Source of the DNA: Silene latifolia
Lineage: Eukaryota; Streptophyta; Magnoliopsida; Caryophyllales; Caryophyllaceae
Reading direction: 5' to 3'
DNA length: 64,000 nucleotides
Assembly (NCBI RefSeq): GCF_048544455.1
Contig: NC_133536.1
Coordinates: 194,311,325 to 194,375,324 of the forward strand
Shown: positions 48,601-57,911 of the stretch, one piece after another
Numbering within the stretch: the first letter of the stretch is position 1
Layout: each line of letters begins with the position of its first letter
The notes under the pieces: generated by a model
What the model saw: the letters and a program-made list of their open reading frames with translations, nothing else
What the model was told of the DNA's origin: nothing
The model's database searches: none
Position numbers and translations under genes: made by a program

Positions 48601-51600
48601 TCAACTGTTCTTCTTTGGTTCTTTGTAATGACTTTCTAAGAGCCCTTTAACATCATTCCAGAAAATGCCTTCCACCAATACTCCATCCTTGGTGAACCTA
48701 AAACAATTTGGACATAACACAAAATAGATGAAAATGACTACCACAGCCACACCATATTCCCCAATACCTCAAGGACTCCCAATTGTGGCGGAGATGAGGT
48801 TTCTAGACGACAATAATGAATGAAAATCACATCCCTCCGTTATGTTTTATATAAGTTGTTTTAAAATGTTACACAAGAATTCAGAAAATCATAGGAAATG
48901 TTTGTAATATTGGTTGAGTATAATAGTTACCCTTCGAATTTTGAAAAATATACTTTATTTTTTGTATCAAGCCTTATTTTAACCATATGAGTCATTGACT
49001 TTACTCTGTAAAATCTGGATATTAGTCTCTTTGGCACCATTAAAAATACATAAAATGATTATCTCCTCCATAAACGAGACGCCCCATGACCAGAGGGAGA
49101 GGGAGAGAGAAAATTACCATTTAGTGACGCTCTTTGTCAACTCAACAGGTTTGTTTGCAGAAATGGAATTTGGATCAGCGCTTTCTATCGTCAATGTATA
49201 CATATCGGAGAACCTGGGGAATGTGGACGATACAACCACGCCCGTGACATTGGAGGATCCCTGAGAAAGATGCAAGAAGAAACTGAAGATTCGGATAACA
49301 GAAACTTGCAGATCTCAGAAATACTGTGCTGACTGCTGGGTATACCGTCCACATCATAACAATTATCAAAATCACACATACACTCAGGATCAAGGGTGCA
49401 TTATTATAGTACTGATGAAAACCTAATTTATTGGAATTCTGCACTCAAAGAGAGAAGAACTCTAACACTTAGATGGGGCTTTCTTGAAATATATGCACAA
49501 TATGCTATTCAATCTGGATGGATAAGACTGCACCATCACAGAAAAAGGATAAAATTGAAAAGGTCATATATCAATATATCATACATGGATTATCTGATTC
49601 TCACATGATAGGTTTTACCAGAAAGCATATCAGATAATCAACATGACTGATGACTGATACGTGTGAAAATCGTGTCGATAGGTAACATCCATGTGACAAA
49701 ATCCAACTCACTATAACATAAAAAATTCAAATAGCATAAGAAGAATCTTTCCCCGGCAAACCACTCAGAGCCTTAATCCCAAAATGATTTGGGGTCGGCT
49801 GACATGAATCATCCTTTCGAACCGTCCATGGGTGAACGCACACCTCAAAATGCGAATAGAAAAGGGAAAATGAAAAACAAAAAGGGAGAACGAAAATGTA
49901 ATGGAAAGTCAAGGTAAACTTAGAGGTTTTAAAATCGAATTCCGGATTTTTTTTATAAAAACTTAAAATTTAAATCAAGAGGAAAGTCAAGGCAAACCAC
50001 TCAGGACTTCACTATTTAAAAATATACTGGCTGGAAGCACAAATCAAAAACCTACCCTTGGAGGGTGAGTGAACACGATGGCATTCCTTTGTTTCTTGTA
50101 AATGATCAGCTGCAACACGACGTTTAAGATAACATATGTGCGGGAAAGTCAAGGATGCAACAACATCAACTAAGACGTAACAAGTTTTAGCCAGAGGTTG
50201 CTTATAAACTAAAATAATTCAAGCAAAAAAGCAGTCTAGACTCTAAAGATGAAGAATGTTTTCACCAATTGAAATATGAAAAGAAATCCCTTGGGCCCAA
50301 ACCGACATAGAAAGAACCCGTGGCTGTAGATAGTTGAACAAAAGAGAGGAAAAGCAACGAGTGGACAAGGGACGGGTGAAAAAGAGAAGGCCTTATTAAC
50401 TCTCTAGAAAGTGCTTGCTACAGTACTAAATGGAAAACAAAATTATCATCAAAGAAAAGGATATAATACAATGCAGCCGATTAAAAAGTAACGATTATCT
50501 GGAAACTTCTTTGGGTAAAACTGCGCCACAAGAGCAAGGATTATGATCAACGATCCCATCAACAATTTCATATTGCTCAACCTTACATCTTCCGGAAAAC
50601 CGCATCTATGAACAACCTGGCATTCATTTGAACAAGAAAGAAGAAACATCAGCCTTCCAAATATAAACACCGGAATCAATTGGTGTTTCCAATAACATGA
50701 GTTCCGTAAGCAAAAATATCTTCCATTCAAATTTAATGATCAATGCGAGACAAACGCAGAGATTAGGCTGCTTATCCAGTTATAGAGGGTCTATGAAGAC
50801 AAACGCACAAATATCTTCCATTCCAAAATATTATCCTCCTTTTTAGCTTTTGCAACTTGCAAGCAGTACATGATAGATCGATTTACAGAAAATTAGTATA
50901 TGCGTTCTGTTAGACGATCCTAGATCAAATTAGTATTAGGGTTGTATTGTTGTTGTTGTTGTTTCTCGATTGTCATATACAAATAGCTACAAAAGTTGAC
51001 GACCTATAAACGAAAACATAGACACTATGATCGTTAACTACTCCGGCCACTCAATTACATTCATCCGCTTCATCTTGCACATGAGAATAGTTAAAATATT
51101 CCGTATTTCACCAAAATAGTTCCCATACCTCCTAAATACACTCCCTCTGATTCACAAAAAATAAGATATCTTCTGTGGTAGTATAGGAGATAAGCGTTAG
51201 GGATTACAAAAGCGGAGAATATTTGCGAATCGGAGAAGTGTAATCAAATACGGAGTACAACATATGGTAAACTACGAAGCGTTACTGAACATTCAACAAT
51301 CACATATCCAACAACAACCGCCAGCAAAATCTACACACTATTACTCAACCACTCAGGCGTTGATTACTTAATTAGAACCCTAAAAATCAACATATGATAC
51401 TCTTCCAATTCGAAAATTCAACAGAATAGAATCATACAAATTAAAACATTAAGAATCAAATTAATATGAAATTGTAGCAATTAACATATGAAGATGATCA
51501 GAATGTCGAGTAAAAGAAGTATACCTCACAAACAGTTTCGTCAAGAAGGTATTTGATGGCGTGATGATCAAGTAAATTGCATTTCTTAGGGTTTTGCTTC

Positions 51601-51665
51601 TTTGCTGCTGTTTCGTTGGTGGTGGTGGTGCTGTCGCCGCCGCCATTGTTGATGTCGGTCGCCAT
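48601..51665 (-). CDS. SPCS2: Signal peptidase complex subunit 2 (SPCS2/SPC25)
   Basis: This small two-pass ER membrane protein belongs to the signal peptidase complex, where it supports the catalytic subunit and contacts the Sec61 channel. The five coding exons, in gene order, are 51665-51525, 50616-50465, 50137-50056, 49260-49118 and 48697-48601, giving 204 residues (the Arabidopsis protein is about 190). The sequence shows 'CNLLDHHAIKYLLDE' near the N-terminus, 'EDVRLSNMKLLMGS', and a membrane segment at about 64-81. A second membrane segment follows at about 91-111 ('FLIGCIVLYVILNVVLQLII'). The cytosolic C-terminus carries 'FPRFSDMYTLTIESADP', 'ELTKSVTKWFTKDG' and a Lys-rich end. The N-terminus has a Thr run (DSTTTTNET). 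Introns 1, 3 and 4 are GT-AG. Intron 2 has AT-AC borders and U12-type signals. All joins keep frame and family text. Confidence 0.95.
49735..49835 (-). repeat. RTE-like LINE 3' end or related tail
   Basis: The phrase 'agccttaatcccaaaatgat' then 'ttggggtcggctgacatgaat' is a common plant repeat tail, seen at ends of RTE-clade LINEs and some SINEs. It lies inside SPCS2 intron 3, and its orientation is uncertain. Confidence 0.4.
50138..50464 (-). other. AT-AC (U12-type) intron 2 of SPCS2
   Basis: On the minus strand the intron starts ATATCCTTTTC, the minor-spliceosome AT-AC donor consensus, and ends TCCTTGACTTTCCCGCAC. That end has a U12 branch-site match (TCCTTGAC) about 10 bases before the AC. 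Joining ...ATT GTA TT to A TAT GTT ATC gives I-V-L-Y-V-I, the family sequence. No GT-AG choice keeps this. Confidence 0.9.
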
Positions 51666-51892
51666 TGATTATCTCTCTAGTTTCTCTCTCTTCGATGACG
51701 AGATTTTCAGATAAATGTTGGTGTTCACCTTTGTATGCGTTTTTTTTGTAGTGAAAAGGAGAAACGAATACGGTGGCCCAACCCAAAACAATCTGACCCG
51801 TAATTGACCCAGTCCAAAATGATATGAGCTGACCCAAAAAAACAAGTGTATCAAGTCATATTAATCTTATGTACATCGGGATAAATAAATAA
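51666..51892. promoter_or_regulatory. Upstream region of SPCS2
   Basis: This holds the 5' leader and proximal promoter of the minus-strand gene. A (ga)n-type tract occurs in the leader (agagagaaactagagagat on the gene strand). A CAAT-like or TATA box is not certain. Confidence 0.4.
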
Positions 51893-52052
51893 CTATTATT
51901 GGTGTCCAGCCCGTCGGAGCTACATTTATTTAGCATTAAAATTTATTTTAAATTAAATAAAACTATTTTAAAGTTGCATAACTCATAAATTTATCATTAA
52001 TATATTTTGGATTTAAAAAATCAAATAGAAAATAAACGATTTTATATAAAAA
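51893..52052 (-). mobile_element. Helitron 3' end, minus strand
   Basis: About 110 bp match 21000-21110, the 3' part of the minus-strand Helitron: the hairpin region gtccagcccgtcgg, then 'agttgcataactcataaatttatcat'. The expected terminal ctag is degraded here. A second Helitron-type terminus, ctag with a cgcattcattgcg hairpin, follows at 52053. Confidence 0.55.
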
Positions 52053-52187
52053 CTAGTTTAGATTCTGCGCAATGAATGCGTGGTAGGTGTAGAGTTTTTA
52101 TTTTAGGAAAAAAATTAACCATAAAACTAATCAAAAAGTTAAGTAATGTGAAATGTATATATTTTTAAACAAAATTAATAAATTGTT

Positions 52188-52815
52188 GGCTAAATTATCA
52201 ATTACTCCTTTTTATAGTACACTTTTTCAAACTTACTCCTTTTTAAAAAAAAAGTTTAAAAATTACACCCAGAAAATTGCTGAAATTTTTAAATTGCTCC
52301 CAAATCCCTATTTTTGTACATTTAAGACGAAAATGCCCTCGATTCTCATATTATTTTTCATTCTTCTTTCTCTCCTTAATTTCCATTCTTCCTTGTCTTC
52401 TCTACCCTTCTCTTGCTTATTTGTTTTATTACTTGGTTCCTATCGTTTAATTCGGCTAATTTGTTGATTATTTTGTTATTTTATATGTTGTTGGGTTTAC
52501 TTTCATCATTGAAAGGTTGAGTTTAGAGAGAGTGGGTGATTGTGGTGGTTGGCGGTGAAAGACGGTGATTGTTGTGGTTGAACGGTGTATAGGGATTAAG
52601 ACAAAAGGAGAATAGAAAATAGGGAGACAAGGAGGAGAAGAAGGAGAAGAAAATAAATCAAGGGCATTTTCGTCATAAAAGTAGAAATATAGGAATTTGG
52701 GAGCAATTTCAAAATTTCTACAATTTTATGGGTGTAATTTTTAATTTTTTTTTTTTTAAAAAAGGAATAATTTTGAAAAAGTACATTATAAAAGGGAGTA
52801 ATTGATGATTTAGCC
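52188..52815. mobile_element. MULE with long terminal inverted repeats
   Basis: It is 628 bp long, with arms of about 160 bp (ggctaaattatcaattactc... and its complement). A perfect 9-bp target duplication, taaattgtt, lies at 52179-52187 and 52816-52824. The middle is CT-rich, then GGTGG/GA-rich, with no transposase. The layout is like that of the element at 18899-20306. Confidence 0.9.
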
Positions 52816-52824
52816 TAAATTGTT

Positions 52825-53830
52825 TATAATTTTTTTAGGGTATTGCTCTTTCACATACAAGTTTCACTCTATCACATACGCAATTTCCAATTTCACAATT
52901 TATATTTACTACTCCACATTTTCCCATCTCTCATTTTCCTTTCAATAGTCAAAAACTTAAAAAATAAATTAAAATTGAAAAGCACCCCACCACCACCCCC
53001 GCTACCCCATCCTTTGTCGGACAACCATTGTTAGCTGAACGACAACCACCATCCCCTACCAAACATGTTGTCAACCCATACCGGACTTCCTATAACGTCA
53101 CCCAAACACCCACCCCTACCGAACTACCTCGTTGTTGTGTAGACCGACCACCCTTCTTGACCCTATCACCTTTCCACCACCTCTAATTGGGGAAAAACCT
53201 AAATTAAAAACAAACCCTAACTTGAAAAAAAGATAATTCAACGGAAAAAATAGCCGATGTGATTTTAATTTTAAAAAGGAGTAATTACTTGTTTAAAAGT
53301 ATGCAATTTAGATAACCGAATTTTGGAAGCGAGTACCATGAATGACCTCTTAATCAAATCAACGAAAGAAATGATTTAGCGGCCTAATATTTGTAAAACA
53401 TATTCAATACAATTGTTGGCAATTGGCCAAATCAACGAAAGAAATGAGTATATGAATGACTTTCTAATTACTTGTTGATAATTATTGAGTTAAGTGAGTA
53501 TAATTGTTTCTACCTCCATTTAAGGTGAAAAAAATTGAGTTAAGTTTTGAGGAGGAGAGAAGAGAGATTTTTTGGATTATTTGGTTAAAGGGTAATGTAT
53601 GGAAAAACAATGAAAAAATGTATGTGATTGAGTAAATTCCGTATCTGAAAAACAATGAAAAAATTTTATCACAAAAATCTTAGAGACAAATTTTTTTTTT
53701 TGAAATAAGAGACAAATTTTAAATAAGGGGTTTTATATCAAAACAGGAAAGTGAATAAGAGATTTTATCAAAATAGGAAATGTAATTTAGACGGTAAAAC
53801 TTAAAGTTTTCCTATTCTTTTACGGAGTAG
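52825..53830. other. Intergenic between SPCS2 and the F-box gene
   Basis: No gene. A CA- and CCACC-rich block lies at 52980-53190. Confidence 0.4.
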
Positions 53831-53879
53831 TAAATAGGGAATTGCCTAAACAATCAACACAAATAGAACACACCTTCAA

Positions 53880-54135
53880 TCCTAATTTCCAAACAACCCA
53901 GGAGCAACTAACAGTACATCTCCTTCTCTCAAGTCTCAAGGTAACTCCCATTCATCTCCTTCGTTTTCTTTTTTATTTTTAATTGCTAAAGTTAGTTCCT
54001 TACTTCCTTTTATTATATACGGAGTATAATAATACAAGGATTAGTTTTAATTGGAAAAGTTGTTTTCTGATTAATCGTCTTACAGTAGTGTACATATATC
54101 TAATTATGTTTCTCAAATTTTACTGCTGCTATTAG
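53880..54135 (+). promoter_or_regulatory. 5' leader of the F-box gene with intron
   Basis: A CT-rich leader ends CTCAAG at 53940. A GT-AG intron (53941-54135, gtaact...attag) abuts the start codon at 54136. Confidence 0.7.
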
Positions 54136-55347
54136 ATGGCAGCCGATTGGTCTACATTCCCTCTCGAACTTCTTGAAGATGTTGCATTCAAGTTGGAATC
54201 TTTCGAAGATTTTATTTATTTTTCTACCGTTTGTCGGTCCTGGAATCATGCTTCGTCCTCAATAAAGCACCTATGGAGGCCTAAACCAGTAGTACCATGG
54301 CTTTTACTTGCTGAAAACACTAACGATAACCCGCATTGCGTTCGAAAGATATATAATCTTAACAATGACAAGTGTTACCAACTGACTCTACCCGAGACAT
54401 TCAGAGCAAGATGTTGGGGTTCGCCTTATGGTTGGATTGCAAAAGTTGGGTTTGATTTCGATGTTCAATTGTTCAATCCTATCACCAAAGCGAGTATTAG
54501 TTTCCCTAGATTGAATACTCTCCCACACCTACCTGAATACGACCACGAAATCTTTGAAGATGAAGAAGAATATTGTGGTTGGTGTTTAACAATCCCTTTG
54601 ACCAGACTTGTTGTGCTCAAACTGTCTCATAATGGCAAGGAGGAGTTTGTTTTAATGGCGGTACTTTATTATGATATCGAGCATGTGGCTTTTGCTAGGC
54701 ATGGAGATCAATCTTGGATATCAGTATCTGAAAAGGATCCTCAGGATGGGCTTACTCGGATTGTTGATGCGATAGGCGTTGATGATTCTGTGTTTGTTTT
54801 GTACACCAATGGATCAGTCAGATATTGGGATGTTGATAATCTGTTCAACAGTCTTGGGGTTGTAAAACCAATGGATTATTTACCCGACTTACCCGATCTT
54901 TTGGCTGTAATGGATCAAGGGTGGTCGAAATTATATTTGGTACAATCCGGGACTGATCTCCTTTTGGTAGTGCGAGTCAAGCATGAAGTATTGCATTCGG
55001 ATGGGTTTAAGAGTAACTTCGATCTTTATTACCAAACAATTGATTTTGCTGTGTACAAGATTGATCTCAACACCAAAATTTGGGACGAAATTGAAGATTT
55101 GGGTGATGTGGCGTTATTCGTAGGCCATAACACTTCTATATGTGTTCCTATAGGTTCCAAATCTTTGGAACGTAATTGTATATATTTCACAGATGATCAA
55201 AATGACGGTTGGTCACTCGTGACAGAGAAAGGAGGACATGATATGGGTGTATATGACATCAAGCGTGAACAAGTACGACGGTTTTATGAAGGCGGTGATA
55301 CCCGTTCTTCATTTTGCCCACCGACATGGTTTATTCCTCAACTCTAA
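54136..55347 (+). CDS. F-box protein with DUF295/KIB-type C-terminus
   Basis: F-box proteins are the substrate receptors of SCF ubiquitin ligases, and the F-box binds SKP1. The single coding exon encodes 403 residues. The F-box covers about 5-45 ('WSTFPLELLEDVAFKL...FIYFSTVCRSWNHAS'). The rest is a beta-rich KIB1-4/DUF295-type region, with 'VQLFNPITKASISFPRL' near 110 and 'GVDDSVFVLYTNGSVRYWDV' near 220. Further on come 'FAVYKIDLNTKIWDEIEDLGDVALFVGHN' near 310-340 and 'SLERNCIYFTDD' near 350. These are hallmark blocks of the family. The start is fixed by the 5' intron ending directly before ATG. The family is large and fast-evolving in plants, so the substrate cannot be inferred. No break is seen. 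Confidence 0.9.
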   Translation: MAADWSTFPLELLEDVAFKLESFEDFIYFSTVCRSWNHASSSIKHLWRPKPVVPWLLLAENTNDNPHCVRKIYNLNNDKCYQLTLPETFRARCWGSPYGWIAKVGFDFDVQLFNPITKASISFPRLNTLPHLPEYDHEIFEDEEEYCGWCLTIPLTRLVVLKLSHNGKEEFVLMAVLYYDIEHVAFARHGDQSWISVSEKDPQDGLTRIVDAIGVDDSVFVLYTNGSVRYWDVDNLFNSLGVVKPMDYLPDLPDLLAVMDQGWSKLYLVQSGTDLLLVVRVKHEVLHSDGFKSNFDLYYQTIDFAVYKIDLNTKIWDEIEDLGDVALFVGHNTSICVPIGSKSLERNCIYFTDDQNDGWSLVTEKGGHDMGVYDIKREQVRRFYEGGDTRSSFCPPTWFIPQL

Positions 55348-56690
55348 GTTATTGATTATCAAGAAGTTGATATGAGCGTCACAAATGTGTGTGGTTACTT
55401 AATTTGCATTTTAGAATTATTTTGTCCGTCTTTTCCAAAGATGTTATATGAACTGCTTGTATCCTTCGAAAACAATCCAAAGATTCATGATTAGAGTACG
55501 TTTTCAGAATGCCTGGTCTATGTCGAAATATGTTTCGATGCAAATTCACAGAACCACTCTCCCAAGCAAATTCAAAAGCAAACAACAATACTGAATTATA
55601 CTCCATATCAAGCTAAAATGCGCAAAACCCTAACTCTTTCGATGCAAATTCACAGCCACAACAACAATGTTGTTAGTTGAGGGTGAATGATTGATGAATT
55701 ACCAATGTGGCATTCAGTTCTAATAGCGAGAACTGTAGTTAAATACTTAATCCGTCTCAATCATTTGTTTTCCTAGGAATAAAATACTTCTCAAAATAAA
55801 AAAAGATAAACAATGACTAGGAAAGTACTAGTTTTAGAACCTCTCTTGACTCTTGTTAAGCTTAAAATAGAGTATAATGCTCCAAAGAACGTGCATTCGT
55901 AGAAACCCTAGGTCCACTGATTTTGGCATGTCGCTCTATCACTTGGACTTCCGATATTGAGGTCACACGCTCTATTGGTGGTTGTGGTCGATCGGAGGCC
56001 GCGCGCTAATCTCCATCTTTCGTGTAGTCTATTGAGGTCGTTAGTCCTATCGTTGGATAGTCCATGTAGAGGCGAACCTAAAAATCGATAATCTCAATCG
56101 TTTTTTGAAAACTTGGATAGCGAGTGCTACCTTTGCTACTAACTAAATTCTTTGTAAATTTCACGTACTCACGGCAGTGTGTGAACAGAGATTCTAAGAT
56201 GTTTATTAAATATGAAAGGGATTCTAACGATGTTTCGTTAATAATGTATTTGCTTACTGGTTTTGTGTTATATAATCCGGTACTAGCTTAAAACTCGTGC
56301 AAAGTTGCACATGCATATATCATTTAGTTAAAATAATTCAATATTATTTAAAAATAGTTTGTGTAAAAGAAATATTTGAGTCATTCTTATGATAGACATT
56401 GCAGATTCGATGCTATTAATCTATTATTTACTAGTTGGGTTGGCTTAAGCTAGCAAGTGAGTCGAGAAAAGAAATGTATCTATTGTCATTACAAGCTTGT
56501 ATTTAGTTAGTTCAATTTATTTAACTAGAACTCACTTATTTATGTTCGATTTTATTATATGAAAATCCGGGTTGTTATGGTTATAGTTAACTCATCTATT
56601 TTCCCTTTTTTATGAGAATTATTTTAAGTAAATTTCCTAATTATCATCATCATCATCTTCTTCTCTTTTGTCTCCGGAAGCGCTCGCTCT
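55348..56690. other. Intergenic between the F-box and CAF1 genes
   Basis: No gene. This should hold the 3' end of the F-box transcript and the CAF1 promoter. A 'gatgcaaattcacag' phrase occurs twice (55537 and 55640). Confidence 0.4.
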
Positions 56691-57104
56691 TAGCAGTTAG
56701 CACCCACACAACACTCTTCCTCAACAAAGTTTGTCTGCTATTTATCATTAAAAATTAACTTTCTCCTGAGATCTAATGCTCTAACTCCATCTTCCCACCT
56801 TCTAAAGGTCAGAGTTTTCACTCAAACTTCTTATCTTTCTTTCATTTTTGTTAGATTTGTGTCATTTTTATACTTAAAAAGGTCATATATTTGTTGGGTT
56901 TGTATTTGATTTATGTACCAAAGTTTCTAACTTTGCCATTTCTCACTCAAACTTCACAACTTTATTGTATAGTTTGATTTGTGTGTAAAAGTTCCAATTT
57001 TTACCATATCTCAGTCAAAGTTGACAACTTTATCAGGTTTTTGTTTGATTTGTGTGAAAAAGTTTCAAATTTTATGTGTTTTTATGTGCAGATCTGGGTT
57101 TGTT
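56691..57104 (+). promoter_or_regulatory. 5' leader of CAF1 copy 1 with intron
   Basis: A leader exon ends ...ttctaaag (56807). The intron 56808-57091 (gtcaga...tgtgcag) is followed by atctgggtttgtt and the start codon at 57105. The same layout and many of the same words occur in front of copy 2. Confidence 0.7.
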
Positions 57105-57911
57105 ATGGCAAAAACTGAGGATAAGATTCAAATCAGAGAGGTTTGGAGTTATAATTTAGAGGAAGAATTTGATTTGATTAGAGAAATTGTTGATAAGTAT
57201 CCTTATGTGGCTATGGATTCTGAGTTTCCTGGCGTTGTTATTCGGCCCGTAGGCAACTTTAAGAACATTACAGAATATAATTATCAGACCTTGAAAGCTA
57301 ATGTTGATATGTTGAAGTTAATTCAATTGGGTCTTACTTTTTCTGATGAGAAAGGAAACTTGCCTACCTGTGGGACTGATAAGTTTTGCATTTGGCAGTT
57401 CAATTTTAAGGAGTTTGATGTTGGTGAAGATGTGTATGCTAGTGATTCCATTTTGCTTTTGAAGCAATGTGGGATTGATTTTGAGAAGAATATTGAGGCG
57501 GGTATTGACTCGAATCGATTTGCTGAGCTTCTTATGTCATCTGGGATTGTGTTGAATGATTGTATTAAGTGGGTGACTTTTCATAGTGGGTATGATTTTG
57601 GGTACTTGCTAAAGTTGTTGTCTTGTCGGGATTTACCTGAAACACAAACTGGGTTTTTCAACTTGATCAACCTATATTTTCCCATAGTGTATGACATCAA
57701 GCATTTGATGAAGTTCTGCAATAGCCTCCATGGTGGGCTTAACAAGCTTGCTGAGTTGTTGGAAGTCGAAAGATTTGGAATTTGTCACCAGGCTGGATCA
57801 GATAGCTTGCTTACTTGCTCTACATTTATGAAATTGAAGGAGAATTTCTTCAATGGCTGCCCAGAGAAGTATGCTGGGGTCCTTTATGGGCTTGGTGTTG
57901 AGGATGCTTAG
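57105..57911 (+). CDS. CCR4-associated factor 1 (CAF1) deadenylase
   Basis: CAF1 is the DEDD-family 3'-5' exonuclease of the CCR4-NOT complex and shortens mRNA poly(A) tails. The coding region is one intron-free exon of 268 residues, a usual length for plant CAF1. The catalytic set is in place: D38 and E40 in '[11 protein letters not shown]', D164 in '[11 protein letters not shown]', H228 and D233 in '[12 protein letters not shown]'. Other family blocks are '[13 protein letters not shown]', '[11 protein letters not shown]', '[12 protein letters not shown]', '[30 protein letters not shown]' (19 residues before the last D) and 'YAGVLYGLG' near the end. I chose Met at 57105, because a longer upstream frame from 56979 runs through the 5' intron. 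A second copy starts 6 kb downstream. Confidence 0.95.
   Translation: MAKTEDKIQIREVWSYNLEEEFDLIREIVDKYPYVAMDSEFPGVVIRPVGNFKNITEYNYQTLKANVDMLKLIQLGLTFSDEKGNLPTCGTDKFCIWQFNFKEFDVGEDVYASDSILLLKQCGIDFEKNIEAGIDSNRFAELLMSSGIVLNDCIKWVTFHSGYDFGYLLKLLSCRDLPETQTGFFNLINLYFPIVYDIKHLMKFCNSLHGGLNKLAELLEVERFGICHQAGSDSLLTCSTFMKLKENFFNGCPEKYAGVLYGLGVEDA

Noticed and set aside
50465-50470. GT donor (gtatta) for SPCS2 intron 2
   Set aside because: No AG acceptor at the other end fits. The AT-AC borders five bases on keep both frame and family sequence.
50449-50730. Stand-alone 93-codon membrane protein
   Set aside because: It is exon 2 of SPCS2 read into its flanking introns.
56979-57104. Longer N-terminus of CAF1
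   Set aside because: The frame runs through the 5' leader intron. Family length and the copy 2 layout support Met at 57105.
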